Source: Giardia muris
Taxonomy: Eukaryota; Fornicata; Diplomonadida; Hexamitidae
DNA length: 19,166 nucleotides
NCBI GenBank assembly: GCA_006247105.1
Contig: VDLU01000017.1
Span: 1 to 19,166 of the forward strand
Direction of reading: 5' to 3'
A model generated the notes under the pieces. The model did no database searches. It saw only the letters and a program-made list of their open reading frames with translations, and was not told the origin of the DNA. The position numbers were made by a program, and so were the translations under genes. Every line of letters starts with the position of its first letter. The stretch's first letter is position 1. This document shows positions 1 to 9,041 of the stretch, in pieces.

Positions 1-1517
1 CACCAAGGAGGGTGCCAGTCCCGTAGGGATGGACACAACCCCAACGACGAGTACCTCTGCTTGAGAGTGTAGAGGGAAGAGGAGGTGTACCCTTCTAAGG
101 CTAAATACCGCCCCGAGACCGATAGAGGACCAAGTAGTGCGAACGAAAGGTGAGAAGATGCCGACCCAGGCACGTCAAAAGACCCTGAACCCGGAGGCGA
201 CTCCCGACCTGTCGATGATCGATTGGTCGGCCCGTCTCGAAACACGGACCGAGGAGTTGGACCGATCGCGATCATGTGGCAAAGGAAGTCAAGACTCAAG
301 GGCCCCTTACAAGGGCAGAGCGATCGTCCTAGACCCGAAAGTGGTGATCTACACTTGACCAGGGTGAAGCCAGACGAAAGCCTGGTGAGGCCCATCCCGG
401 TGCTGACGTGCAAATCGCTCGGTCGAGTTGAGTGTAGGGGCGAAAGACTCATCGAACCACCTGGTAGCTGGTTACCTCCGAAATGTCTCCCAGATAGCCA
501 CATCATGAACAGCTGCCCTAGGTAAGGCCACGATCGGTGGAGTAGGGAGGTCACTCCTTATCCACCCCTCGAACCATGAACAAGGTGGAGCGGGGCCAAC
601 TTGTGTGGGCCCCCTCAACAGTGTTGATGTCGAGTGGGCCTCTCCTGTAAGCAGGACGGCAAGACGGTGAACCGACAGTCGGGGAAGGTGTGGAAGTGTA
701 ATGCTCGATCAAACGGTGTCCGTCGATCGTGAACAGCTGGAAGGTGGCCTTAACAGTAGGAAGCCTCTAAGGAGTGTGTAACAACCCACCAGCCGAATCG
801 AGGGCCCGGAAAGGAACACGCCGAAGCATACGATCGGAACCCGACCGAGATGTGTCTCGGGTAGGAGTCGTCATGATCGAGTCGAAGCCATGGGGTGACA
901 CGTGGTGGATCGAGTCATGATTGCTGATCTCGGTAGTAGTAGCCATTACTCCATCTGGAGCCTGACGTGGAGATGGTTCCGTATCCCTGTCGATCAGATA
1001 CGGTGACACGATCCTAAGTCCGATGGTGTACGCCGTACCATGGGTCATCCTCACAGGACGATAGGGCTGACCGGTTAACATCCCCGGTGGTATGATGGGG
1101 TCTTGGTGACATCCTTTCACAACGGTACATGAACGAAGCACATGGTGGGAGTCATCCCGTCCTACCCCAGTCCCCATGGCCAGTAGTACTTCAGGTCGTG
1201 CATGGCCATGATGGATCACATCCCTTCGGTCATCCATGAACCCCGTTGTGTCCCCCCCATCCTGATCGTACCACAACCGCAACAGGACTCCAAGGTGATC
1301 AGCCTCTAGGCGGAGAGACCATGACTCAGGGAAGTCGGCAAACTAGCTCCGTAACCTCGGGAGAAGGAGTGGCTCTGATCGATCAGAACCGGCACGGACC
1401 GAGGATCCCGACTGTCTACTAACAACATAGCGTCGTGCCAGTCGTCATGGATGCGTACACGACGTGATTTCTGCCCAGTGCCATGACCGTCACCATGAAG
1501 AGGTTCATCCAAGCCCT

Positions 1518-1569
<52 letters not shown>

Positions 1570-2011
1570 GGTAATTTCCGACGTGCATGAATGGATCAAC
1601 GAGGATCCCACTGTCCCAAGTCATGCCTCCGTGAACCTACAGACCCGGGAACGGGCGGGTGTTGGTCGGCGGGCAAGAAGACCCTTTTGAGCTTGACTCC
1701 AATCCGATCCTGGGGGATGGGATCATCGGTGCAGCATACAGGGGAGGCCGCTTCCATGAGATACCCTGACGTTGTTCACCATCCCACTCACCGACTTACA
1801 TCGGCACACGGTCGGATGGGGAGTTTGGCTGGGGCGGCGCGCCTGCTAGATCACACCGCAGGCGTCCTATGGTAAGCTCAGTGAGGTCGGAAACCTCACG
1901 TGGAGCATAAGGGCATAGCTTACTTGACTAGTACCCCCTGTCCCGGTACTTGCCGTGAAAGCGTGGCCTAACGATCCTTCAACCGCTCCGGTAATCCGAG
2001 CGTGGAGGTGA

Positions 2012-2055
<44 letters not shown>

Positions 2056-2057
2056 CC

Positions 2058-2101
<44 letters not shown>

Positions 2102-2151
2102 CCGTCCGCATGCATCGGTGCGGAAGCGTCGGATTGTTCACCCGTCTAAGG

Positions 2152-2195
<44 letters not shown>

Positions 2196-2460
2196 TCCTA
2201 CCGACCATCTCCATGCGTCCAGTACGTCGGGTCAGTACGAGAGGAACACCCGTCGCGAGCCTCCGATCTCCCGGTTGTTTGACTTGACAGTGCCGGTCTG
2301 TCGCGCTCGGGGGACTAGCACTGAACGCCTCTAAGTGTCCATCCCACCTACTCGCATGGGTTGAGGGGCTTCCCCTCGATTCGCCCGGGTTGACGACCCT
2401 TTTCTCCGACCTACTGTACGGCGTGGAGCTTCTTGCGACCGCCTGAGGTTTGGTTCGGGT
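1..2460 (+). rRNA. LSU (28S-like) rRNA, unit 1, 5'-truncated by the window edge
   Basis: Large-subunit rRNA of the 60S ribosome. Position 1 corresponds to 7441 in the complete copy, so about 180 nt of the 5' end lie outside the window. Landmarks in order: the domain IV segment around ctctcttaaggtagc (1542-1556), with no intron; the peptidyl-transferase region around accacagggataactggc (2023-2040); and the sarcin-ricin loop agtacgagaggaac (2234-2247). The 3' end is not sharply visible; about 2460 is set by the distance from the sarcin-ricin loop and by the start of G-rich spacer repeats. Compared with the copy at 7262-9940, this one lacks a net 31 bases within its first 1,320 nt, mostly one base from short runs, but only about 4 over the next 900 nt. 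Gaps inside universally conserved rRNA are more likely sequencing error than pseudogene decay. Confidence 0.95.
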
Positions 2461-2469
2461 TGGCATTCC

Positions 2470-2830
2470 CCCCGAGCCCCCGAGGTCGAAGACCTGAGGG
2501 GTGAGGGAAGGGCCGGAACAACCCCCCCGAGGGTCGTGAGACCCGAAGGGGGGCCGGAAGCGAGGCCCCCGCCCCGAGGAAGACCTGAAGGGGGGTGAGG
2601 GCATCCCCCGTCATACCAGGGGGGTGGGAAGGGCTCCCCTCCGGTCGTGGGACCAGGGGGGTGAGGGCCCCCGGTCGTAAGGGGGCATCCCCGAGGGGTG
2701 AGACTTGAGGCGCCGAGGGTCATACCAGGGGGGTGAGGGCCCCAAGGGGGGCGTCCCCCGCCCGGATCGACCTGAAGCGAGATCAGACCCCCGTGGGTCG
2801 AAGGCCCGGTACGGGGGCCTACAGAAGGAT
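2470..2830 (+). repeat. G-rich imperfect repeat block just 3' of the LSU (unit 1)
   Basis: The block consists of loosely repeated short modules built around accaggggggtgaggg, gacctgaggggtgaggg and ggtcgtgagaccc-like stems, for example near 2490, 2590, 2660 and 2725. Runs of four to six G are frequent on the RNA-like strand, so G-quadruplex or hairpin formation in the nascent transcript is plausible. Its position directly after the LSU makes it the natural place to look for 3' processing or Pol I termination signals, but no known terminator motif is recognisable. Repeat boundaries are ragged and I could not define one fixed unit length. Confidence 0.6.
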
Positions 2831-3985
2831 ACCAGATTGGAACGGTTACAGTGGATTTTGGATCCGGACTCGAGATCAAAAGACCGGAGGGGCGAGGGCG
2901 GGTCCGCGGGTCCCTCGAACGGGGGGTCGTACAGGGGTCCCCCGTGGGCCCACGGCCGTCCCCCTGGCACGGAACGGATCGGGGGTCCATGCCCTGGCCC
3001 GGGAGTCCACATGGGTCCTCACGGGGCCTTCCCTCCAGGGGTCATTCGAGGTGTCCCCGGGGGTCCCCTGGGTCCATGGGGCCCTTGAAGTCCTTCAAGA
3101 TGAACGGGGACGGGGGCCCGGTCCCTCACGGGGTGGGCCCTCACACGGGGGGGACTCATGGCTCCATCGGGACTGGGGTCCGACCCCCCCGCCCTCCTTC
3201 GAGGGGCCGGGTCATCGGACCATGTGGTCATATGGATGGGCCTTCCGGGGGGTCACGGTCCCCTCGGGGTGGGTCATCGAATGGGATGGGGACTATCTTC
3301 CCCCTTCCATAGCCCGTGGGGTCCCCCTCGAGTCCTCCATGAACGGGGTCACATGGGGCCTTCAGAGGGTCTCCTGGGCCCGGGCCGAACAGGGGATTCC
3401 CGTGGGGTCCGACTCCCCCTTGAATCTCTGGGGTCTCGAGCGGGGACCCAGATCCACGCCCCACAGGTCCATGGACCTTCATGGGTGGGGGGTGTCCATC
3501 ATACGGATGGGGTTCTTCGGTCGGGGGTCCGTCCGGTCCTCACGGACAGGATCCAGGGGGCCTTCACGTCCCCTCATACGGGCCACATGGACCGGGTCAT
3601 CAGGGGGATCCGGGTCATCATATGGGGCCCGGGCCTCATATCCATGGACGGGGACTCCCCACGGGGCGGGCCCCCTTCATCGATCGGGTCCCTCACGGAT
3701 CCTTCAGAGGGTGAAGATCGGACACGGGCTTCATGGGACTTTCAGGCCCCCACGGGTCATCGGACGGACGATCGAACGGGCCCCCGAGGGCACGAGTAGA
3801 GGTAGTGGGTCCATGGGGCCCGGACGACGCTCATCATTCCAGACGGGAGGGAACCCTTCCCGCTTTCTCCTTCATTCAAGTTTAGGACCGGAGGGGCGCC
3901 GAAGCGACGGGCCCCTCAGAGGGGACCGAAGGGGCGGCCCGAAGGGCGAGGCCACTGTGGGCACCGGCCACTGACTGGGCGTGTC
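2831..3985. other. Central IGS, unit 1: GC-rich, non-coding, no gene seen
   Basis: About 1.15 kb of GC-rich spacer with recurring short words (tcatatggatggg, ccctcacggggtggg, gggtcatc) but no clear tandem unit. Long open frames cross it on both strands, including one of 413 codons at 2733-3974. Their protein would be Gly/Pro/Arg/Ser-rich and without a domain, and the same stretch in the other two units is broken by single-base length changes. I read the open frames as a consequence of high GC content and see no RNA gene here. Confidence 0.7.
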
Positions 3986-4004
3986 TGCGTCCCCGGGCGG
4001 CCCG

Positions 4005-4400
4005 CGTCTCCGTGTCCCTCGCATCTCTCGCATCTCCCGCGTCTCTCATCACCTCTCATCACTTATTATCGTCCCTTATCGTGTCTCGTGTCCCTTATCG
4101 TCTCTTATCATCTCTTATCGTCCCCCGTCATCTCTCATCGCTCTCATCGCGTCCCCAGCCCCCCCACTCCTCTCGTGGATCCCCTGGCCCCTCTCATGGA
4201 TCCTCATGGATCCTCATGCCCCCTCATGCCCCCCCATGCCCCCCTGACTCCTCTTGAATCACCTCGTGGCCCCCCCTCTCAGGCCTCCCCCCTTCCTCCC
4301 TCAGCCCTCCCCACGCCTGCACACACTCCCCCCCATCCCTCTACCACGTCGGGGAGCCCTCTCCCACATCCGTCTGACTCGTCCCCCCAACCCCCAGGTC
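4005..4400 (+). repeat. Strand-asymmetric C/T block with short tandem motifs (unit 1)
   Basis: The plus strand becomes nearly pyrimidine-only apart from the A and G of the repeated words. Bases 4021-4155 carry many copies of a degenerate word of about 10 nt of the form TCTYATCGTC (tctcatcacc, tcttatcgtc, tctcatcgct). Bases 4190-4245 carry tcatggatcc and tcatgccccc variants, and the rest is C-rich. The catg-containing part is organised differently here than in the other two units: here it has two consecutive atggatcctc words, while the copies near 11700 and 13760 share another arrangement. Such tracts can form triplex DNA or stall polymerases; any role in fork blocking or termination is inference. 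Confidence 0.75.
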
Positions 4401-4408
4401 TCCAGATC

Positions 4409-4444
4409 CTCCTGGATTAATATTTACTAATGAAAATCCAGGGG
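4409..4444. repeat. AT-rich hairpin in the IGS (unit 1)
   Basis: A perfect 8-bp inverted repeat, cctggatt (4411-4418) and aatccagg (4435-4442), encloses a 16-nt AT-rich loop that includes aatatttactaatg. It is the only AT-rich patch in an otherwise very GC-rich spacer, and it is conserved in all three spacers. It could be an unwinding element, a protein-binding site or a transcription stop signal; the sequence does not choose between these. Confidence 0.6.
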
Positions 4445-4780
4445 AATCCCGGACAATAGAGGGTTCGATCCATCATCTCGTCCCATGGGACTCCCGTCCC
4501 CCCTGCACCCTTTCGACGGTGTTACGTGACTGTGCACGCAGTGGGAGGGCCGTGGGGGTCGTGGGATGGCAGGAGACTTGCATGGGGTCATCCTTGGGGA
4601 CGGGTCGAGAGGGATGGAGGGGCCACCTAAGGGCCTTGTGGGGGCCTATGAGCGATCTTTGGGGGGTCGGGAGGCTCCCGGGACGCTCCTGGGCCGGGGA
4701 CGGGTCGAGGCCTGGTGGGCCATTTTTTGAAACTCGACTTCGGACACCAACTTACACCTAAAATCGAGCAGAAAGTGCAC
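4445..4780. other. IGS segment between hairpin and promoter-like repeats, unit 1
   Basis: No gene is recognised. Visible structure: a perfect 12-bp palindrome gtcccatgggac (4480-4491); a direct repeat of ggggacgggtcgag at 4596-4609 and 4696-4709, exactly 100 bp apart; and an AT-richer stretch at 4722-4770 (ttttttgaaactcg to aaaatcgagc) directly upstream of promoter-like element A. The last of these could belong to an upstream control element. Confidence 0.5.
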
Positions 4781-4815
4781 GAAAGATGGAGGCCGACTTT
4801 CGGCTACTATAGGGG
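4781..4815 (+). promoter_or_regulatory. Promoter-like repeat A (spacer promoter candidate), unit 1
   Basis: The element has the form aaagatggaggccgactttcggctactataggg. Its core is almost identical to element C immediately upstream of the SSU, differing mainly in one T-run length and the first bases. Assignment as a spacer promoter rests on this match and on the general occurrence of duplicated Pol I promoters in IGS of other eukaryotes. No promoter consensus for this organism is known to me. Confidence 0.5.
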
Positions 4816-4847
4816 AAGGAGGAAGGCCGGGCCCCGGGGACGGGGGA

Positions 4848-4966
4848 CGAAGTGCTGCCGCGGGGCGGGGAGGAGAAGGATCGGAGGGGTCACCTGGGGA
4901 CCCTCAATAAGTGGACGAAAGGTGGAGGCCGACTTTCCGCTACTGTAGGGGCCAGGAGGCCGGGGC
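4848..4966 (+). promoter_or_regulatory. Promoter-like repeat B with extended upstream homology, unit 1
   Basis: The core at 4917-4951 (aaggtggaggcc, then gactttccgctactgtaggg) repeats elements A and C with a few substitutions. B also shares upstream sequence with C: cgaagtgctgccgc followed by a G-rich stretch (4848-4875), and ccctcaataagtgg (4901-4914). The duplication is therefore of an element of more than 100 bp, not just a 33-bp core. A and B cores lie 136 bp apart. Either spacer promoter or enhancer-like repeat is possible. Confidence 0.5.
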
Positions 4967-5008
4967 CCGGGGGCCCGAAGGGGCGAGGCCGGCCGAGGGC
5001 CCGCCCCC

Positions 5009-5335
5009 CTCAAATCGGACGGGGGGAGGGCCCCCAAATCGGACGGGGAGGAGGGCTCCAGGGCCCCCCCCCTCAAATCGAACGGGGGGAGGGCGAGAGG
5101 CCCCCAAATCGGACGGGGAGAGGGCTCCAGGGCCCGCCCCCCCTCAAATCGAACGGGGGAGGGCGAGAGGCCCCCAAATCGGACGGGGAGGAGGGCTCCA
5201 GGGCCCGCCCCCCTCAAATCGAACGGGGGAGGGGCGAGAGGCCCCAAATCGGACGGGGAGGAGGGCTCCAGGGCCCCCCCCCCTCAAATCGAACGGGGAG
5301 GGGCGAGAGGCCCCCAAATCGGACGGGGAGGAGGC
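5009..5335 (+). repeat. Tandem array of about 70 bp units, five copies (unit 1)
   Basis: Units start at ctcaaatcg at 5009, 5072, 5143, 5213 and 5283 (spacing 63, 71, 70, 70). Each unit contains two half-repeats of about 35 bp, ctcaaatcgaacgggg and ccaaatcggacgggg, separated by gggcgagaggc and followed by gagggctccagggccc. The array lies between promoter-like elements B and C. The corresponding array in the next spacer has only two units, so copy number varies between neighbouring rDNA units. The position resembles the enhancer-repeat arrays of animal rDNA spacers, but function is not shown. Confidence 0.88.
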
Positions 5336-5394
5336 CCCCTCGAACGGCCCCCTCCCCCCTCGGTCTCCTCCCTCCCCCCTCGCCCGGTCCTGAA

Positions 5395-5510
5395 CGAAGT
5401 GCCGTCGCAGGGAGGGGAGTGAGCTGGGGAAGAAGGACCACAACCCCCACCTAGAGACCTTCAATAAGTGGCCCAAAGATGGAGGCCGATTTTCGGCTAC
5501 TATAGGGAAG
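5395..5510 (+). promoter_or_regulatory. Promoter-like element C, candidate Pol I promoter of the pre-rRNA
   Basis: Third and gene-proximal copy of the repeated element: upstream part cgaagtgccgtcgc (5395-5408), then ttcaataagtgg (5460-5471), then the core 5475-5507 ending in ggctactataggg. It sits about 120 bp before the SSU, where an rRNA promoter and start site are expected. A start in the actataggg segment, near 5504, would give a 5' ETS of about 120 nt. Support is position plus duplication upstream. This copy is absent from both spacer ends at the palindrome junction. Confidence 0.55.
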
Positions 5511-5622
5511 GCACGACGAGGCCGGACCGGGACGAGAAGACCCACCCGACGACGAGTGTGGATCGTACGACGAGAGGACGGAAGGGCCGGCCCACAACGG
5601 ACGGATCGACCGATCGACAGAC
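5504..5622 (+). other. Candidate 5' external transcribed spacer
   Basis: About 119 nt between the inferred start site in element C and the SSU 5' end. It is rich in cgacgag-like words (5514, 5549, 5568) and contains the palindrome gggccggccc (5584-5593) and the self-complementary stretch around atcgaccgatcgac (5604-5617), so it can fold. Its extent depends wholly on the inferred start site. Confidence 0.4.
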
Positions 5623-7052
5623 CATCCGGTTGATCCTGCCGGAGTACTACGCTACCCCCAAGGACAAAAGCCATGCAAGCGGACACGAGGTATGAAGTGG
5701 CGGACGGCTCGGTACAACGGTACGAGTCTGACCGGGGGTGAAGGCTAGACGGATACCGCTGGCAACCCAGCGCCAAGACGAGTGCTCAAGAGCGGGGAAG
5801 GAAAGCACGCGATGGAGCGAATGCCCGGATGAGGTTCCGAGGTATTACCTAGTCGGTAGAGTAGTGGTCTACGGAGGGGATGATGCCTGGCGGAGGATCA
5901 GGGTTTGACTCCGGAGAACGGGCCTGAGAGACGGCCCGTACATCCAAGGACGGCAGCAGGCGCGGAACTTGCCCAATGCGTGAAGGCGTGAGGCAGCAAC
6001 GGGGGATCCCATGAAATGGGAAGACTGGGGGGTAGATGACCCCAGCACAAGTCGAGGGAAAGGTCTGGTGCCAGCAGCCGCGGTAATTCCAGCTCGGCAG
6101 GCGTCGTACGGCGCTGTTGCAGTTAAAACGTCCGGAGTCGAGACGTCCAGCCGGGAGGAAAGAGGAGCGCTTAAGGCGGGAGTGAGTACGAGAAAGCCCG
6201 GGACGGACATGAAGGTGAATGGGTAAGGGCATGTGTATTGGTGGGGGACGGGTGAAATAGGATGATCCGACCAAGACAGACAAAGGCGTAGGCACTTGCC
6301 AAGACCATATCAGTCGAACCAGGACGAAGCCCGGGGGCGAGAAGGCGATTAGACACCACCGTATTCCCGGGCGTAAACGATGCCACCGAGAGACTGGCCA
6401 GGTCGTCAGGATCGAAGGGAAACCGATCAGGGTACGGGCTCTGGGGGGAGTATGGCCGCAAGGCTGGAACTTGAAGGCATTGACGGAGGGGTACCACCAG
6501 ACGTGGAGTCTGCGGCTCAATTTGACTCAACGCGAACACCTTACCAGGCCCAGACGTACGGAGGATCGACGGTTGAGAGGACCTTCGTGATCGTACGAGT
6601 GGTGGTGCATGGCCGTTCACAGCCCGTGGCTTGAGCCGTCTGCTTGACTGCGACAACGAGCGAGACCCTAACCTGGATGGGACCGCCAATGGTGAATTGG
6701 AGGAAGGTGGGGCGATAACAGGTCTGTGATGCCCTTAGACGCCCTGGGCTGCACGCGTACTACACTGTGGGGATGAAACCACGTCGAGTTGTGAAGCTTG
6801 ATGAGATCAAACCCCCACGTGGTTGGGATCGTGGACTGGAACGTCCTCGTGAACCTGGAATGTCTAGTAGGCGTAGGTCATCAATCTACGCCGGATACGT
6901 CCCTGCCCCTTGTACACACCGCCCGTCGCTCCTACCGACTGGGTCTTCTGGCGAGCTCCTGGGAGGGATGAACCGAACAGGGACGAACCGCGAGGCTTGG
7001 AGGAAGGAGAAGTCGTAACAAGGTATCCGTAGGTGAACCTGCGGATGGATCC
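5623..7052 (+). rRNA. SSU (18S-like) rRNA, complete, diplomonad/Giardia type
   Basis: RNA of the 40S ribosomal subunit, first gene of the pre-rRNA transcript. The 5' end is catccggttgatcctgccgg (5623 onward); the 530-loop gtgccagcagccgcggtaat starts at 6068; the decoding-site strand tgtacacaccgcccgtcgc is at 6911-6929; the 3' end is ggtgaacctgcggatggatc (7032 onward). At about 1,430 nt it is far shorter than the usual 1.8 kb 18S because variable helices are cut down, as in Giardia. Segments such as ggcgcggaacttgcccaatg and agctcggcaggcgtcg follow Giardia wording, but the gene is visibly less GC-rich than that of G. intestinalis. No intron or insertion is seen. The 3' end is assigned by homology to within a few bases. 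Confidence 0.97.
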
Positions 7053-7087
7053 ATCGAGAGGGAAGGTACGAGGATGAAGGCAATGAG
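7053..7087 (+). other. ITS1
   Basis: A purine-rich spacer of about 35 nt (atcgagagggaaggtacgag and following) between SSU and 5.8S. It is extremely short for a eukaryote, in line with Giardia. Boundaries are approximate. Confidence 0.8.
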
Positions 7088-7209
7088 ATGACGCGACCCG
7101 GTGGATGCCTTGGCTCGGGGGACGATGAAGGACGTGGCTGACGACGATACTCGATGTGGTCCAAGCACGTGACATCGATCTTCGAATGGATCATCGGGGT
7201 GGTGGGGTG
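7088..7209 (+). rRNA. 5.8S rRNA
   Basis: Recognised by ggtggatgccttggctcggg (7101 onward) and gacgatgaaggacgtggc (7121-7138), the counterparts of the conserved 5.8S ggatctcttggctc and gatgaagaacgcagc blocks, followed by acatcgatcttcgaatgg (7172-7189), the counterpart of the tcatcgaatctttgaacgc block. About 120 nt, shorter than the usual 150-160 nt. The 3' end is placed by a long complementary stem with the LSU 5' end: 7191-7207 pairs with 7264-7279. The 5' end is estimated from spacing and may be off by several bases. Confidence 0.9.
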
Positions 7210-7261
7210 ATCTACGAACTGGGTTGTTCGAGGGGTTGAACGATGGGGAATGAGATGAGGA
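7210..7261 (+). other. ITS2 with small hairpin
   Basis: A spacer of about 52 nt enclosed by the 5.8S/LSU stem. It contains a perfect short hairpin cgaac (7215-7219) / gttcg (7226-7230) with a 6-nt loop. The second arm can alternatively pair with the downstream gaac (7238-7241). The usual four-helix eukaryotic ITS2 fold cannot fit in this length. Confidence 0.8.
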
Positions 7262-8989
7262 TCCCCCCCACTCCGATGAAGATGACGGGTGGAACTTAAG
7301 CATATCAGTACGCCCAGGAGAAGACACCAACCGGGATTCCTTGATTAGCGGCGAGCGATCCAGGAGTAGTCCGACCTCGAAGCGATGAGCGTTGTGAGGA
7401 CTGGGGGGATGTCCTAAACCCGAAGATGGGTTGAAACCCACACCAAGGAGGGTGCCAGTCCCGTAGGGATGGACACAACCCCAACGACGAGTACCTCTGC
7501 TTGAGAGTGTAGAGGGAAGAGGAGGTGGTACCCTTCTAAGGCTAAATACCGCCCCGAGACCGATAGAGGACCAAGTAGTGCGAACGAAAGGTGAGAAGGA
7601 TGCCGACCCAGGCACGTCAAAAGACCCTGAACCCGGGAGGCGACTCCCGACCTGTCGATGATCGATTGGTCGGGCCCGTCTCGAAACACGGACCGAGGAG
7701 TTAGGACCGATCGCGAGTCATGTGGCAAAGGGAAGTCAAGACTTCAAGGGGCCCCTTACAAGGGCAGAGCGATCGGTCCTAGACCCGAAAGGTGGTGATC
7801 TACACTTGACCAGGGTGAAGCCAGACGAAAGCCTGGTGGAGGCCCATCCCGGTGCTGACGTGCAAATCGCTCGGTCGAGTTGAGTGTAGGGGCGAAAGAC
7901 TCATCGAACCACCTGGTAGCTGGTTACCTCCGAAATGTCTCCCAGGATAGCCGACATCATGAACAGCTGCCCTAGGTAAGGCCACGATCGGTGGGAGTAG
8001 GGAGGTCACTCCTTATCCACCCCTCGAACCATGAACAAGGGTGGAGCGGGGCCAACTTGTGTGGGCCCCCTCAACAGTGTTGATGTCGAGTGGGCCTCTC
8101 CTGGTAAGCAGGACGGGCAAGACGGGATGAACCGACAGTCGGGGGAAGGTGTGGAAGTGTATGCTCGATCAAACGGTGTCCGTCGATCGTGACAGCTGGA
8201 AGGTGGCCTTAACAGTAGGAAGCCTCTAAGGAGTGTGTAACAACCCACCAGCCGAATCGAGGGGCCCGGAAAATGGAACACGCCGAAGCATACGATCGGA
8301 ACCCGACCGAGATGTGTCTCGGGTAGGAGGTCGTCATGATCGAGTCGAAGCCATGGGGTGACACGTGGTGGATCGAGTCATGATTGCTGATCTCGGTAGT
8401 AGTAGCCATTACTCCATCTGGAGGCCTGACGTGGAGATGGGTTCCGTATCCCTGTCGATCAGATACGGGTGACACGATCCTAAGTCCGATGGTGTACGCC
8501 GTACCATGGGGTCATCCTCACAGGACGATAGGGCTGACCGGTTAACATCCCGGTGGTATGATGGGGTCTTGGTGACATCCTTTCACAACGGTACATGAAC
8601 GAAGCACATGGTGGGAGTCATCCCGTCCTACCCCAGTCCCCCCATGGCCAGTAGTACTTCAGGTCGTGCATGGCCATGATGGATCACATGTCCCTTCGGT
8701 CATCCATGAAACCCGTTGTGTCCCCCCCATCCTGATCGTACCACAACCGCAACAGGACTCCAAGGTGATCAGCCTCTAGGCGGGAGAGACCATGACTCAG
8801 GGAAGTCGGCAAACTAGCTCCGTAACCTCGGGAGAAGGAGTGGCTCTGATCGATCAGAACCGGCACGGACCGAGGGATCCCGACTGTCTACTAACAACAT
8901 AGCGTCGTGCCAGTCGTCATGGATGCGTACACGACGTGATTTCTGCCCAGTGCCATGACCGTCACCATGAAGAGGTTCATCCAAGCCCT

Positions 8990-9041
<52 letters not shown>

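Noticed and set aside
1..1320. LSU pseudogene
   Set aside because: Differences are almost all single-base run-length losses concentrated at one end, which fits consensus error better than decay.
1540..1560. Possible homing-endonuclease intron at the LSU ctctcttaaggtagc site
   Set aside because: The site is intact and uninterrupted in all three LSU copies.
2733..3974. A 413-codon open frame in the unit 1 IGS, and similar ones of 200-324 codons at 10320-11216 and 14177-15151
   Set aside because: Low-complexity Gly/Pro/Arg/Ser translations without domains, frames broken at different points in each unit by run-length changes, and equally long frames on the other strand. High GC content explains them.
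4012..4420. Ser/Pro/Leu/His-rich open frames across the C/T block
   Set aside because: Products of translating short tandem pyrimidine-rich words; no coding signal.
5009..5335. A CRISPR-like array suggested by regular 70-bp spacing
   Set aside because: Units are contiguous with no unique spacers, lie in a eukaryotic rDNA spacer, and vary in number between units, as satellite repeats do.
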